A stretch of 64,000 nucleotides of DNA from Curtobacterium sp. ER1/6 (GTDB lineage Bacteria > Actinomycetota > Actinomycetes > Actinomycetales > Microbacteriaceae): the NCBI RefSeq assembly GCF_001742745.1, contig NZ_MJAK01000001.1, forward strand, positions 620,001 through 684,000, given 5' to 3'. The notes under the pieces are model-generated. The model did not search any database and was not told the DNA's origin. It was given only the letters and a program-made list of their open reading frames with translations. Numbering within the stretch: position 1 is the first letter of the stretch; every line of letters starts with the position of its first letter. Shown here in pieces: positions 1 to 7,844 of the stretch. Position numbers and translations under genes: made by a program.

Positions 1-139
1 CCGGTGTCGGCTGCGGTCTCCCCCAGGCCGGCGGGTGCCCGGGCTCCCGGCCGCTGTCTCGGCTCCGGTGTCGGCCGCGGTGTCGGCCGCTGACCGCAGG
101 CTCTTCCGGACGACGTCGTGCAGGTGCGACGATGGGCCC

Positions 140-403
140 ATGCCGAAGGACGAGCTCACCGTCGAGGAAGCCACGGCGATCGCCGAGCACGCCCGCTCCG
201 GCTCGCTGCCGCTCGAGGACCCCGAGGTCCGGAGGGTGGTCGAGCAGGCGAACCGCACCCTCGTCCGCGCGCAGATGTGGGGCGAGGACCGCAGCCCGAA
301 GCTCCGTCGGCGCCGCCGGTGGCTCGCGGTCGGGGCCCTCGTCATGGTGCTCGTCTGGGTTGCCGGGCTGCTCGTCCCGCTCGCCCTCCGCCTCGGACTC
401 TGA
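140..403 (+). CDS. Small C-terminally anchored membrane protein, unknown function
   Basis: This predicts an 87-aa protein that I do not recognise. The acidic N-terminal half (residues 1-50) looks soluble and helical. A very basic stretch (KLRRRRRW, residues 54-61) then leads into one hydrophobic segment at about residues 61-83, and the protein ends four residues later, the layout of a tail-anchored or single-pass protein with its N-terminus in the cytoplasm. The reading frame stays open upstream to base 35, but the upstream residues are Ala/Val-rich repeat translation without protein character, so the ATG at 140 is preferred. No ribosome-binding site is obvious. The next gene on the same strand begins 137 bases later. 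Confidence 0.55.
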   Translation: MPKDELTVEEATAIAEHARSGSLPLEDPEVRRVVEQANRTLVRAQMWGEDRSPKLRRRRRWLAVGALVMVLVWVAGLLVPLALRLGL

Positions 404-539
404 CGGGGGCTCTGACGCGCTGCCGCGCCGTGGAAGACGTCGTGCTGCGACGATCCGTCCTGGACAGCGAGCGCGGCGGCGCGCCCGGCCCTCGGAGTGG
501 GGTTGCTCCCGCGGGCCGCACCGAGGTTGACTCGATTCC

Positions 540-1850
540 GTGACGAGCACCGCGGACCGCCCGTCGTCGACGCGCACGTGGACGACCACCGTCCGCGACG
601 ACACGGGTCCGATCGTCCTCGCGGGCATCCGGACGTCGTGGGCCCCGCTGGCGAAGCAGACGCTCATCACCGCGCTCGTCGTCGGGGCGGCCGTCGCGAG
701 CAGCCTGTCGCCCTGGCTCCTCGTGACCTCGGCACCCTGGATGTGGACCGGTGTCGCGATCGCCGTCGCCGCCCTCGCGGCCGCAGCGGTGCCGGCGCGG
801 TGGCCCGGCACCATGCGCCTGGAGCTCCTCGTCCCCGCGCTCGACTTCTTCGCCGTCGGCCTGCTCCGGTACGGCACCGGCGACAGCCGGTCGGTCTTCA
901 CCACCATCGTGGTGCTCCCGCTCATCTGGGTCGCCGCGAACCCCGGCCGGTGGAACGTCCTCTGGCCGGTGCTCGGGACCGCCGGGGCACTCCTGCTGCC
1001 GTACCTCATCGCACCGACGGAGGCGCAGGGCAGCGAGTTCGTCCGCCTGTTCACCGTGGTGATCGTGTTCGGCGCGACCGCCGCCGTGACGAACGAGCTC
1101 GCGCGCCAGGCGAGCCTGCAGCTCGCCGCGGTGCAGCGCCGCCGCCGCGTGGCCGAGGGCGAGATCGACCGTGCCGCCCTGGTGCAGCAGTCGCTCCTGC
1201 CGACGACGACCGCCGGCCTGCCGGACGAGGTCCGCGCGGTGGGCGTCTGCATCCCGGCGCGGACCGTCGGCGGCGACTTCTACGACTGGTTCGCGACCCC
1301 CGGCGGTGCGGCGTTCACCCTCGGGGACGTCATGGGCAAGGGCGTGGGCGCCGGCATGATCGCCGCCGCCGTGCGCTCGCTCATCCGGAGCACCGTCGAC
1401 GAGACCGACCCCGCCGTCGCGGTGCGCCGTGCCGCGACCGGCCTCGCCACGGGCGCCGCCGACCTCACCAGCGGCCAGTTCACCACGTGCTTCCACGTCC
1501 GCGTCGACCGCGACGGCCACGCCCGCTGGGTGGACGCCGGGCACGGGCTCACCCTCCTCCGGGGAGCCGACGGCAGCGTCCGACCGCTCCGGTCCGGACA
1601 CCTGCCGATCGGTGTCGGCACGAGCTGGACGGCGGAGGACACGTTCCTGGTGCCGGGTGACGTCATCGTCGCCGTCAGCGACGGCGTGCTCGACCTGTTC
1701 GGCGGCGACCTCGACTCGCTCGACCGCTTCGAGGCGTGGGTCGCCGAGCGTCCCGATCCCCAGCAGGTCGTCGCCGGCATCGCCGACCTGGCCCACGCCG
1801 GTGAGCACCCGGACGACGTCACGGTGCTCTGCGTCGCCTACCGGCCCTGA
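540..1850 (+). CDS. Membrane-anchored PP2C/SpoIIE-type serine phosphatase (RsbU-like)
   Basis: 436 aa from a GTG start. The N-terminal half contains about six hydrophobic segments (roughly 41-62, 64-86, 97-110, 118-133, 141-160, 169-186), then a basic linker helix (187-210), then a PP2C domain of the SpoIIE/RsbU class (211-436). The metal-binding signatures are intact: GGDFYDW (244-250), GDVMGKG (262-268), SDGVLD (380-385) and DDVTVL (425-430). Family members dephosphorylate anti-anti-sigma (STAS) proteins and so release stress or sporulation-type sigma factors. No STAS or anti-sigma partner gene lies in this window, so its target is unknown. A membrane sensor input is inferred from the architecture. 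Only a weak GAGG lies before the GTG. Confidence 0.85.
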   Translation: MTSTADRPSSTRTWTTTVRDDTGPIVLAGIRTSWAPLAKQTLITALVVGAAVASSLSPWLLVTSAPWMWTGVAIAVAALAAAAVPARWPGTMRLELLVPALDFFAVGLLRYGTGDSRSVFTTIVVLPLIWVAANPGRWNVLWPVLGTAGALLLPYLIAPTEAQGSEFVRLFTVVIVFGATAAVTNELARQASLQLAAVQRRRRVAEGEIDRAALVQQSLLPTTTAGLPDEVRAVGVCIPARTVGGDFYDWFATPGGAAFTLGDVMGKGVGAGMIAAAVRSLIRSTVDETDPAVAVRRAATGLATGAADLTSGQFTTCFHVRVDRDGHARWVDAGHGLTLLRGADGSVRPLRSGHLPIGVGTSWTAEDTFLVPGDVIVAVSDGVLDLFGGDLDSLDRFEAWVAERPDPQQVVAGIADLAHAGEHPDDVTVLCVAYRP

Positions 1851-1954
1851 CCGCGGCCGCGTGCCCCCCGAACTGCGGACTGGCGGTGGCGCGCCCGGCG
1901 GGTGATGATCCAGTGCCCCGTCCGTTGGCGGGTCCGCCGACCCGGGACGACCTG

Positions 1955-2842
1955 ATGACGAACGACCCCACACCCGCGCACGACGACGCAACCGTCGCCC
2001 ACCGCGACGACCTCGGCCGACGCCGCTTCCTGTCGCTCGGCCTGACCGGCGCCGCCGCTGCGACCGCCGCCGCCGGTGCCGTCCTCGGCGCCGGCGCACC
2101 CGCCGAGGCCGCCACGAGCGGTGGCACGCTGCTCGCCGCCGACGAGTTCGACGGCGCCGCGGGCAGCGCACCGAACCCGGGCATCTGGCGCTTCGACACC
2201 GGCGCCGGGGGCTGGGGCAACGCCGAGCTGCAGACCTACACCGACTCCCGTCGCAACAGCGCCCTCGACGGCGCCGGCAACCTCGTCCTCACCGCCCGGC
2301 GCGAGGCCGACGGCTCGTACACCTCCGCCCGCCTGAAGACCGAGGGCACGTTCACCGCGCAGTACGGCCGCATCGAGGCGCGCATCCGGATCCCGCGGGG
2401 CCAGGGACTGTGGCCGGCGTTCTGGATGCTCGGCGCCGACATCGGCCAGGTCGGATGGCCGGCGTGCGGCGAGATCGACGTCATGGAGAACGTCGGGTAC
2501 GAGCCCGCCGTGGTCCACGGGACCGTGCACGGCCCCGGGTACTCCGGCGCGCAGGGGCTGACGGCGTCGTACACGCAGCCGAACGGTGCCGCCTTCGCGG
2601 ACGACTTCCACGTCTACGGGGTCGACTGGCGCCCCGGCTCCGTCAGGTGGACGGTCGACGGGGTCGCCCGTCGGACGGTCACCCGCGCCGACGTCGGATC
2701 GGCGCCCTGGGTGTTCGACAAGCCGTTCTTCGTGGTGCTCAACGTCGCGGTGGGCGGCACCTGGCCGGGGTCGCCGGACGCGACCACCCGCTTCCCGCAG
2801 CAGATGACGGTCGACTGGGTGCGCGTCTGGCAGCAGTCCTGA
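1955..2842 (+). CDS. Tat-exported GH16 family endo-beta-glucanase
   Basis: 295 aa from ATG 1955; an in-frame ATG 69 bases upstream adds a Pro/Arg-rich stretch that does not look like protein. A twin-arginine signal (RRRFLS, residues 22-27) precedes an Ala-rich hydrophobic core, with likely cleavage near residues 50-53. The mature part is a concanavalin-fold GH16 domain with the diagnostic active-site motif GEIDVMEN: Glu173 nucleophile, Asp175 helper, Glu178 acid/base. WPAFWMLG (153-160) and the following Trp-rich strands match laminarinase/licheninase-type enzymes. It probably hydrolyses beta-1,3 or mixed-linked glucans outside the cell, consistent with a plant- or fungus-associated lifestyle; linkage specificity cannot be read here. 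No carbohydrate-binding module follows. Confidence 0.9.
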   Translation: MTNDPTPAHDDATVAHRDDLGRRRFLSLGLTGAAAATAAAGAVLGAGAPAEAATSGGTLLAADEFDGAAGSAPNPGIWRFDTGAGGWGNAELQTYTDSRRNSALDGAGNLVLTARREADGSYTSARLKTEGTFTAQYGRIEARIRIPRGQGLWPAFWMLGADIGQVGWPACGEIDVMENVGYEPAVVHGTVHGPGYSGAQGLTASYTQPNGAAFADDFHVYGVDWRPGSVRWTVDGVARRTVTRADVGSAPWVFDKPFFVVLNVAVGGTWPGSPDATTRFPQQMTVDWVRVWQQS

Positions 2843-2886
2843 CGGACGGGAGGCGCGGGGCCACGCCGCCACGCGCCTCCCGACCG
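2843..2886. terminator. Inverted-repeat terminator (GACGGGAGGCGCGG family), convergent
   Basis: GGGAGGCGCG (2848-2857) pairs with CGCGCCTCCC (2872-2881). It starts directly after the GH16 stop codon and ends 8 bases before the stop of the opposing small membrane gene, so it can serve both. No T-tract follows. First of the dispersed inverted-repeat family in this window. Confidence 0.7.
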
Positions 2887-2893
2887 ACGGGGG

Positions 2894-3103
2894 TCAGCGA
2901 CGGGCGCGGGCCAGCAGCCAGAGGTAGGTCGCGTGCCCGACCAGGGCCAGACCGAAGAAGACCGCGCCGACCGCGTAGACCCGGTCGAGGTCGCCCTGCC
3001 CGATGACGAGCATCACCACGCAGAACAGCACGGCGGCGGCGAGCACGCCCACCTGGATCGTCGACCAGATGCGACGGAAGCGGGGCATGCCGGAGTCGTC
3101 CAC
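2894..3103 (-). CDS. Small two-span membrane protein, unknown function
   Basis: 69 aa if started at the GTG at 3103; the frame is open further upstream to an ATG at 3136 (80 aa), and an internal ATG lies at residue 6, so the start is uncertain. Two hydrophobic segments (about residues 15-34 and 42-62) are joined by a short loop containing GQGDLDR, and the protein ends in a basic tail (LARARR). This is the pattern of a small inner-membrane hairpin protein with both ends in the cytoplasm. I do not recognise a family. It converges with the GH16 gene across a shared inverted-repeat terminator and lies 42 bases from the DUF3140 gene on the same strand. Confidence 0.6.
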   Translation of the reverse strand: MDDSGMPRFRRIWSTIQVGVLAAAVLFCVVMLVIGQGDLDRVYAVGAVFFGLALVGHATYLWLLARARR

Positions 3104-3145
3104 GGACCCATTCTGCCGCAGGCCGTCCGGGATCACTCCTCGGGC

Positions 3146-3487
3146 TCACTTCTCCGGGTCGTGGCCCCAGTTCATGAGCGACCAGCGCCACTTCGAATCG
3201 TGGGAGTCGCCCTTCGGCTCCTGCTTCGCGTGCCGCGCCACGTACCCGACGACCTTCCGCATGTGCGCGTAGTCGTCGTCCGTGTAGTCGCCCTGCTTCT
3301 TCTCGAGGATGGCGACGATGTGCCGCCCGCTCTCGTGGCCGGTGGACTCGCCGCCACCGGCCGGCTTCTGCCCGACCTCCTTCGACTCGTCGGTGTCGAG
3401 CCACTCCTTCAGCTGGGACGCGGTCATGTTGACGGCGTCCGCGAAGTCGTCGCGGGTCTGCTTCTCGTCGTGCTGGTCGTCGCTCAT
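3146..3487 (-). CDS. DUF3140 domain protein
   Basis: 113 aa from ATG 3487. The sequence carries the conserved DUF3140 blocks: VNMTASQLKEWLDTDES (19-35), a Gly-rich linker, GHESGRHIVAILEKK (50-64), YAHMRKVVGYVARH (73-86) and the terminal SLMNWGHDP (103-111). Family members are small cytoplasmic proteins, often described as putative DNA-binding, found across actinobacteria and some proteobacteria; no biochemical role is established. The highly charged, Lys/Asp-rich composition with no membrane segment fits. It is transcribed away from the alcohol dehydrogenase gene, with 150 bases between their starts. Confidence 0.85.
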   Translation of the reverse strand: MSDDQHDEKQTRDDFADAVNMTASQLKEWLDTDESKEVGQKPAGGGESTGHESGRHIVAILEKKQGDYTDDDYAHMRKVVGYVARHAKQEPKGDSHDSKWRWSLMNWGHDPEK

Positions 3488-3637
3488 GCGCGCCAGCGAA
3501 CGCGCAGCGCCTGGGCGGGTCCGCAGGAGCCGCTGTCCCCCGGTCCGGTGCGCAGACCGGACGGCGCTCCGCGAGCGTCCAGGGCCGGGCGCGTTGTGTG
3601 TCCCCCGAACACCCCACGACAGGAAAGCGAGAGCGAC

Positions 3638-4861
3638 ATGCGCGCAGTGGTCTGGCACGGCATCGGGGACATCCGTCTCGACGAGGTCCCGGAGCCCACC
3701 ATCCAGCACCCGGAGGACGCGATCGTCCGGATCACCCGCAGTGCGATCTGCGGCACCGACCTGCACTTCGTGCGCGGCACCATGGCGCCGATGCAGGAGG
3801 GCACGATCCTCGGGCACGAGGCCGTCGGCGTCGTCACCCAGGTCGGCGACGCCGTGCGTGGCTTTTCCGCCGGCGACCGCGTCGTCATCAACTCGACGAT
3901 CTCCTGCGGCGCGTGCCGGTACTGCCGGATGGGCAAGACCGCGCAGTGCGACGTCGCGAACCCGAACGGTCCCCAGGCGGGCACGAGCTTCTTCGGCGGC
4001 CCCGAGTCGACCGGCCCGGTGAACGGTCTGCAGGCCGAGTTCGTCCGCGTGCCCTACGCCCGCAACACGATGCACCCGCTGCCCGAGAACGTCAGCGACG
4101 AGCAGGCGATCCTGCTCTCCGACATCTTCCCGACCGGGTGGTTCGGTGCCGAGCTCGCCGGGGTCACTCGCGGTGACGTCGTCGTCGTCTTCGGTGCCGG
4201 CATCGTCGGCCAGTTCGCCGCCGCGTCGGCGTACAAGCTCGGCGCCGCGCGCGTCATCGTCGTCGACGGTGAGGAGACCCGTCTCGCCGCCGCACTCGCG
4301 CAGCACTGCGAGGTCGTCGACTACAACAGCGAGGACCCGGTGCAGGCGATCATGGACCTCACCAACGGCATCGGTGCGGACGCCGTGATCGACGCCGTGG
4401 GCGTGGACGCCGAGCGCCCGAAGCGCGGCCCGGCCGCGGTCTCCGACGAGCAGGCCCGGCAGTTCGACGCCGAGGTGCAGCAGGTCGCGCCCGACGCGTC
4501 CCCGGACGGCTTCGGCGAGCAGCAGCAGTGGAAGCCCGGCGACGGTCCGTCGCAGGTCGCGCAGTGGGCGGTCGCGTCGGTCGCGAAGTACGGCCGCATC
4601 GGCATCATCGGCGTCTACGGTCCGACCGCGCAGTCGTACCCGATCGGCGAGGCGATGAACAAGAACCTGACGATCCGGATGGGCAACTGCGACCACCACT
4701 CGGTGACGCCGCCGCTCATCGACCTGGTGGCCTCGGGACAGTTCGACCCGACCGCGCTCATCACCGAGCACGAGCCGATCGGCTCGGCGATCGAGGCGTA
4801 CGAGGCCTTCGACCGCCGCGAGCCCGGCTGGGTCAAGGTGGAGCTGGAGGCGACCCGATGA
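3638..4861 (+). CDS. Zinc-dependent alcohol dehydrogenase, formaldehyde-dehydrogenase-like
   Basis: 407 aa, ATG preceded by AGGAAAG (3621-3627). It belongs to the medium-chain dehydrogenases. Catalytic zinc ligands are visible as Cys38 (AICGTD) and His60-Glu61 (GHE); the structural zinc lobe has Cys90, Cys93, Cys96 and Cys104. The NAD-binding turn is GAGIVG (186-191). A hydrophilic insertion of about 45 residues after the Rossmann fold (near 260-305) and the overall length match formaldehyde-dehydrogenase-like enzymes rather than short ADHs. The gene overlaps the following SDR gene by ATGA, so the two are translationally coupled and probably act on the same aldehyde or alcohol. The substrate is not determinable from the sequence. 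Confidence 0.85.
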   Translation: MRAVVWHGIGDIRLDEVPEPTIQHPEDAIVRITRSAICGTDLHFVRGTMAPMQEGTILGHEAVGVVTQVGDAVRGFSAGDRVVINSTISCGACRYCRMGKTAQCDVANPNGPQAGTSFFGGPESTGPVNGLQAEFVRVPYARNTMHPLPENVSDEQAILLSDIFPTGWFGAELAGVTRGDVVVVFGAGIVGQFAAASAYKLGAARVIVVDGEETRLAAALAQHCEVVDYNSEDPVQAIMDLTNGIGADAVIDAVGVDAERPKRGPAAVSDEQARQFDAEVQQVAPDASPDGFGEQQQWKPGDGPSQVAQWAVASVAKYGRIGIIGVYGPTAQSYPIGEAMNKNLTIRMGNCDHHSVTPPLIDLVASGQFDPTALITEHEPIGSAIEAYEAFDRREPGWVKVELEATR

Positions 4862-5766
4862 GCACCTCGCCGGTCGACCAGTACGCCTTCGGCGACCCCC
4901 GGAGCCGCTACCCCGACGTCTCCCCCGAGCCGCAGACGCAGGAGGAACCGGGGCTGCAGTCGCAGATGACCCCGGTGCCCGACCTGGGCGAGTCCAGCTA
5001 CCGCGGCACCGGGCGGCTCGAGGGCCGCAAGGCCGTGATCACCGGAGGGGACTCGGGCATCGGCGCCGCCGTGGCGATCGCCTTCGCCCGCGAGGGTGCC
5101 GACGTCGTCCTGGCCTACCTGCCCGAGGAGCAGTCCGACGCCGACCACGTGATCGAGCAGATCGAGGCCGCGGGTCGCAAGGCCGTCGCCGTCCCCGGGG
5201 ACCTCCGCGACAAGGCGTACGCCGGGCAGCTCGTCGAGCGCGCCGTCGCCGAGTTCGGCGGGATCGACGCCCTCGTCAGCGTTGCGGGCAAGCAGCGCTG
5301 GCAGCCGGACCTGCTCGACATCACGGACGAGCAGTTCGAGGCGACCTTCGACGTCAACGTCTTCGGCCTGTTCCGCCTCGTGAAGGCCGCGCTGCCGCAC
5401 CTGCAGCCGGGCTCGACCGTCACCACGACGGCCTCGATGGAGGCGTACCAGCCCGCTCCGGACCGCCTCGACTACGCGGCGTCGAAGGGCGCGATCAACA
5501 ACTTCTCGAAGGGCCTGTCGCAGCTGCTCGTCGAACGTGGGATCCGGGTCAACATCGTCGCCCCGGGCCCGACGTGGACGGTCCTGCAGCCGAGCGGCGG
5601 CGTGGACCCGGAGTCGCTCCCCGAGTTCGGCAGCAGCGAGTCCCCCATGGGCCGTGCCGCCCAGCCCGCCGAGCTCGCCCCGGCGTACGTGTTCCTCGCC
5701 TCGCAGGAGTCGAGCTTCGTCGCCGGGGAGACCCTCAACGTCAACGGCGGCATGGTCACGCCCTGA
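4858..5766 (+). CDS. SDR family oxidoreductase with N-terminal extension (general-stress YghA type)
   Basis: 302 aa; its ATG overlaps the stop of the upstream dehydrogenase by four bases. A polar N-terminal extension of about 50 residues (Pro/Glu/Gln-rich) precedes a classical short-chain dehydrogenase domain: cofactor motif TGGDSGIG (62-69), GDL (114-116), SVAGK in place of the usual NNAG (141-145), catalytic Ser193, and YAASK (Tyr206, Lys210). The extension and GGDSGIG form are typical of stress-induced SDRs such as YghA and Bacillus GSP39/YdaD. The Arg-free cofactor motif does not fix NAD versus NADP. Operon partnership with a Zn-ADH suggests aldehyde or osmotic-stress metabolism, which is inference. 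Confidence 0.88.
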   Translation: MSTSPVDQYAFGDPRSRYPDVSPEPQTQEEPGLQSQMTPVPDLGESSYRGTGRLEGRKAVITGGDSGIGAAVAIAFAREGADVVLAYLPEEQSDADHVIEQIEAAGRKAVAVPGDLRDKAYAGQLVERAVAEFGGIDALVSVAGKQRWQPDLLDITDEQFEATFDVNVFGLFRLVKAALPHLQPGSTVTTTASMEAYQPAPDRLDYAASKGAINNFSKGLSQLLVERGIRVNIVAPGPTWTVLQPSGGVDPESLPEFGSSESPMGRAAQPAELAPAYVFLASQESSFVAGETLNVNGGMVTP

Positions 5767-5827
5767 TCGGGAATGCCGGACGGCCGTCCGGTGTCGAACT
5801 GTCCACACCACATGCGAAGGAGCACTC

Positions 5828-5968
5828 ATGAGCCTCGACCTCCACGAGGGGACCGGCGTCGACACCGAGCGGCACTGCGTCCCGACCAGCACCCTGAAGG
5901 CGCTGCACGACGACCAGCAGGAGCCGGCCTTCGGCCGCTGGCTGGGCCAGATCAACGGACACCGGTGA
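5828..5968 (+). CDS. 46-aa hypothetical protein
   Basis: A small gene with an excellent ribosome-binding site: GAAGGAG (5816-5822) five bases before ATG 5828. The product is 46 residues, polar, with one Cys (RHCVPTS, residues 15-21), a short helix TLKALHDDQQEP and a C-terminal FGRWLGQINGHR. It has no membrane segment or signal peptide and no family I recognise. It follows the SDR gene by 61 bases, so it may be cotranscribed with the dehydrogenase pair. The strong Shine-Dalgarno sequence, clean frame and following perfect terminator argue that it is expressed. Confidence 0.6.
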   Translation: MSLDLHEGTGVDTERHCVPTSTLKALHDDQQEPAFGRWLGQINGHR

Positions 5969-6000
5969 TCTGATGCTCCACGGCACGCCCAGGGCGTGAC

Positions 6001-6048
6001 GACGGACGGGAGGCGCGGTGCCGGCTGGCACCGCGCCTCCCGTCCGTC
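6001..6048. terminator. Perfect 22-bp-arm terminator (GACGGGAGGCGCGG family)
   Basis: Arms 6001-6022 and 6027-6048 are exact reverse complements over 22 bases, with loop GGCT. It lies between the convergent 46-aa gene and the VOC-family gene, and is the most perfect short-loop copy of the dispersed repeat family. No T-tract is present on either strand. Confidence 0.85.
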
Positions 6049-6057
6049 CGTGGTCGG

Positions 6058-6474
6058 TCAGCCCGCGGCGCCGCTGATGTTGACGAGCCAGGTGACGCCG
6101 AAGCGGTCGGTGAGCATCCCGAAGGTGTCTCCCCACGGAGCCGTCGTCAGCGGCTCCACGACCGTCGCCCCCTCGGCCAGCCCGTTCCAGTAGCCGGTCA
6201 GGATCTCCTCGTCGTCGCCGCTGAGCGACACCGAGATGCGGCTCTCGGTCGGCGTCGGCATGCTCGCCGGGGCGTCCGAGGCCATGAGCAGCAGGCCGGA
6301 GTCGGTCTGGATCTGCCCGTGCATCACCTTGTCGGCGTCCGCGGGGTCCTGCGCCATGCCGCCCTCGGCGAAGGTCATCGACTTCAGCTCGCCGCCGAGG
6401 ACGCCGTGGTAGAAGTTGAGCGCCTCGCGCGCCTGGTCACGGAAGCCGAGGTAGGGGTTCAGGAAGACGGACAC
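6058..6474 (-). CDS. VOC-fold PhnB/glyoxalase-like protein
   Basis: 138 aa from a GTG at 6474, preceded on its own strand by AAGGAGC at ideal distance; the longer open frame upstream has no such signal. The sequence fits the PhnB-type vicinal-oxygen-chelate family: NPYLGFRDQAREALNFY (6-22) at the start, HGQIQTDSGLLLMASDAP in the middle and WGDTFGMLTDRFGVTWLVNI (114-133) at the end, the last being the most diagnostic block. These proteins are bleomycin-resistance/glyoxalase-fold homologues, usually annotated as VOC family or 3-demethylubiquinone-methyltransferase-like; function is rarely known and no phosphonate genes are nearby. Cytoplasmic, single gene, convergent with the preceding operon. 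Confidence 0.85.
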   Translation of the reverse strand: MSVFLNPYLGFRDQAREALNFYHGVLGGELKSMTFAEGGMAQDPADADKVMHGQIQTDSGLLLMASDAPASMPTPTESRISVSLSGDDEEILTGYWNGLAEGATVVEPLTTAPWGDTFGMLTDRFGVTWLVNISGAAG

Positions 6475-6747
6475 GGGTGCTCCTTCGGGTCGTGCGGACT
6501 CCGTCGTCCGCGTCGGCACGATCATGGCAGACGGCCGTGCACCCGTGGTGGTCGGACCACACGGGACTCGATCCGACCCGGCCTGCGGTCCGACCCGGAC
6601 CCCCTCTGCCGGTCGGACGCGTGAAGTGGACGTGCACCGGTGGGACCGGCCGGTACCCGTGACCACGGCACGGCACGGCGGGCACCGGGACAGTGTGGAC
6701 GGTGCCGTCCCAGCGGGCGGACCATCGACGAGGAACGGAGACGACCG

Positions 6748-6903
6748 GTGCGACCGAACCTCGCCGCCCTGCACGCCGAGCCCCGGGAGTGGCACCGTCG
6801 CGGCCTCCGGCACCCCGACGAGATCGCGTCGATGGTGCACGCGCGGCTGCTCGCCGACCTGCCCGCCGACCCGTGCTACCGCCACTTCTTCGTCGCGTCG
6901 TGA
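6748..6903 (+). CDS. 51-aa protein of the WHRRGLRHPDEI family (copy 1)
   Basis: GTG start with GGAG (6737-6740) upstream. The 51-residue product contains EPREWHRRGLRHPDEI (11-26) and ends in YRHFFVAS. It is clearly paralogous to the 52-aa protein at 16665-16823: both share EWHRRGLRHPDEI at the same position, a following VHxR, an acidic/Pro stretch and a terminal Y-x-x-FF. Conservation between two distant loci and coding-frame conservation support a real protein. No known domain is recognised; the basic helix followed by HPDEI and the aromatic tail suggest a small binding or adaptor protein, which is only a guess. It lies alone, 11 bases before a convergent gene's stop. Confidence 0.65.
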   Translation: MRPNLAALHAEPREWHRRGLRHPDEIASMVHARLLADLPADPCYRHFFVAS

Positions 6904-6913
6904 GCGTGGGTCG

Positions 6914-7156
6914 TCAGAGCTCCCGGAGCATCCGGCCCGCCACGGCGTCGTTCCAGGACGTCGTCGCACCGTCCTCGGCAGCGACGTGCATGCCGGCGTG
7001 CCCGGCGTCGAGTCCGCAGCGCCACCGGTCGAAGACGCTCATGCACAGGGTCCGGCCCGACCGGGTGGGTGGGACGACCGACGCGTCCGGAGGCGGACCG
7101 GCGGGCTCGTCGTGCGGTGGTGTGGTCGGGGGTGTTGCGGTGGTTTCGTCGTGCAT
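6914..7156 (-). CDS. 80-aa Cys/His-containing hypothetical protein
   Basis: 80 residues from ATG 7156. The N-terminal half is a Thr/Pro-rich, probably disordered tail. The C-terminal half has a compact motif: LCMSVFDRWRCGLDAGHAGMH (37-57), with Cys and His spaced like a small metal-binding treble (C-x8-C-x5-H-x3-H), followed by a Trp-containing segment (SWNDA) and a leucine-rich end. Similar short Cys-His proteins are common and unnamed in actinobacteria. GGTGAG directly abuts the ATG, which is closer than normal for a ribosome-binding site, so the start may differ. Convergent with the 51-aa gene and divergent from the truncated sigma-factor gene. Confidence 0.5.
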   Translation of the reverse strand: MHDETTATPPTTPPHDEPAGPPPDASVVPPTRSGRTLCMSVFDRWRCGLDAGHAGMHVAAEDGATTSWNDAVAGRMLREL

Positions 7157-7294
7157 CTCACCAGTGGGACGTCCCGGGACGCCGGTTTGTCACGAACCGG
7201 ACCCCTCGACCATGCTCGGACGCGCACTGCCGTCGCGGTGCATGCTCGGGGTGGACCGGCCCGTCGGCCGGCGCTCGACGGACGGAAGGCGCCG

Positions 7295-7522
7295 ATGAGC
7301 GGCGGAGGACCCCTGAAGGACGCCTCGGACGCGACGCTCGTCGCCCGTGCGTCCGACGGTGACGTCCCCGCGTTCGAGGTGCTCGCCCGGCGCCACGGTC
7401 CGCTCATGCGCGTGTACGCGGAACAGGTGCTCGGCTCGAACGACGAGGCCGACGATGTCGTGCAGGAGTCGTTCCTGACGTGCCCGTGGCGCACCCGGAC
7501 CCCCGACTGCGGCTCGCGCTGA
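7295..7522 (+). pseudogene. Truncated ECF sigma factor (region 2 only)
   Basis: ATG with GGAAGG upstream opens a 75-codon frame. Residues 12-60 are a good match to sigma-70 region 2 of ECF factors: DATLVARASDGDVPAFEVLARRH then EADDVVQESFL. Right after this motif (base ~7475) similarity stops, the frame runs into a Pro/Arg stretch and terminates at 7522. Regions 2.3-2.4 and 4, needed for -10 and -35 recognition, are absent. The 3' part overlaps the start of the next gene. The simplest reading is an internal deletion that joined a sigma gene to its downstream neighbour; a short expressed region-2 peptide cannot be excluded. Confidence 0.65.
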
Positions 7523-7785
7523 CCGAGGCGGCCGTCCGCGGGCTCGTCCGCCGGGCCGGTGACACGATGGGCGGCGTCGTGATGGGCCGCTGCGTCCTCG
7601 CGGGCGACCTCGAGCAGCCCGGCGCCACCGTGCGGATCGACGTGACCGCCGGCCTGGCCTACGGCGAGCCGGCGGAGCCCACCGCCGAGCGGCTCCGTCG
7701 GACCGTCACCGAGACCGTGCAGCGGCACACGGGACTGGTCGTCGAGGCCGTCGACGTCCGCTTCGACGACGTGTACCTGCCCTGA
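7480..7785 (+). CDS. Asp23/Gls24-like envelope stress protein
   Basis: 101 aa from GTG 7480, with AGGAG (7464-7468) lying inside the sigma-factor remnant; a GTG six bases later is also possible. The C-terminal block VRIDVTAGLAYGEP then RLRRTVTETVQRHTGLVVEAVDVRFDDVY has the strand-helix-strand pattern and spacing of the Asp23 family, including the YG turn and the final V-V-V-x-F-D-D-V. Asp23 proteins associate with the membrane via partner proteins and respond to envelope or alkaline stress in Gram-positive bacteria. Here it is followed 59 bases later by a second Asp23-like gene, the usual clustered arrangement. Regulation by the neighbouring (now truncated) sigma factor is inferred only. Confidence 0.65.
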   Translation: MPVAHPDPRLRLALTEAAVRGLVRRAGDTMGGVVMGRCVLAGDLEQPGATVRIDVTAGLAYGEPAEPTAERLRRTVTETVQRHTGLVVEAVDVRFDDVYLP

Positions 7786-7844
7786 CCCGGCGACCCTGAG
7801 ACTCCGACCGACCCTGACACGCGTACCGAGACCGAGGAGTGCGG

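Noticed and set aside
1..139. Short GGTGTCGGCCGC repeats at the left window edge
   Set aside because: Degenerate GC repeats with no arms or conserved unit; nothing further supportable.
342..2171. 609-aa minus-strand frame across the phosphatase and GH16 region
   Set aside because: Arg/Gly-rich and opposite two clear genes; no domain, no ribosome-binding site.
6475..6747. Intergenic 270 bases searched for an RNA gene or small frame
   Set aside because: No conserved-looking hairpin, promoter or frame other than the upstream regions of the flanking genes.
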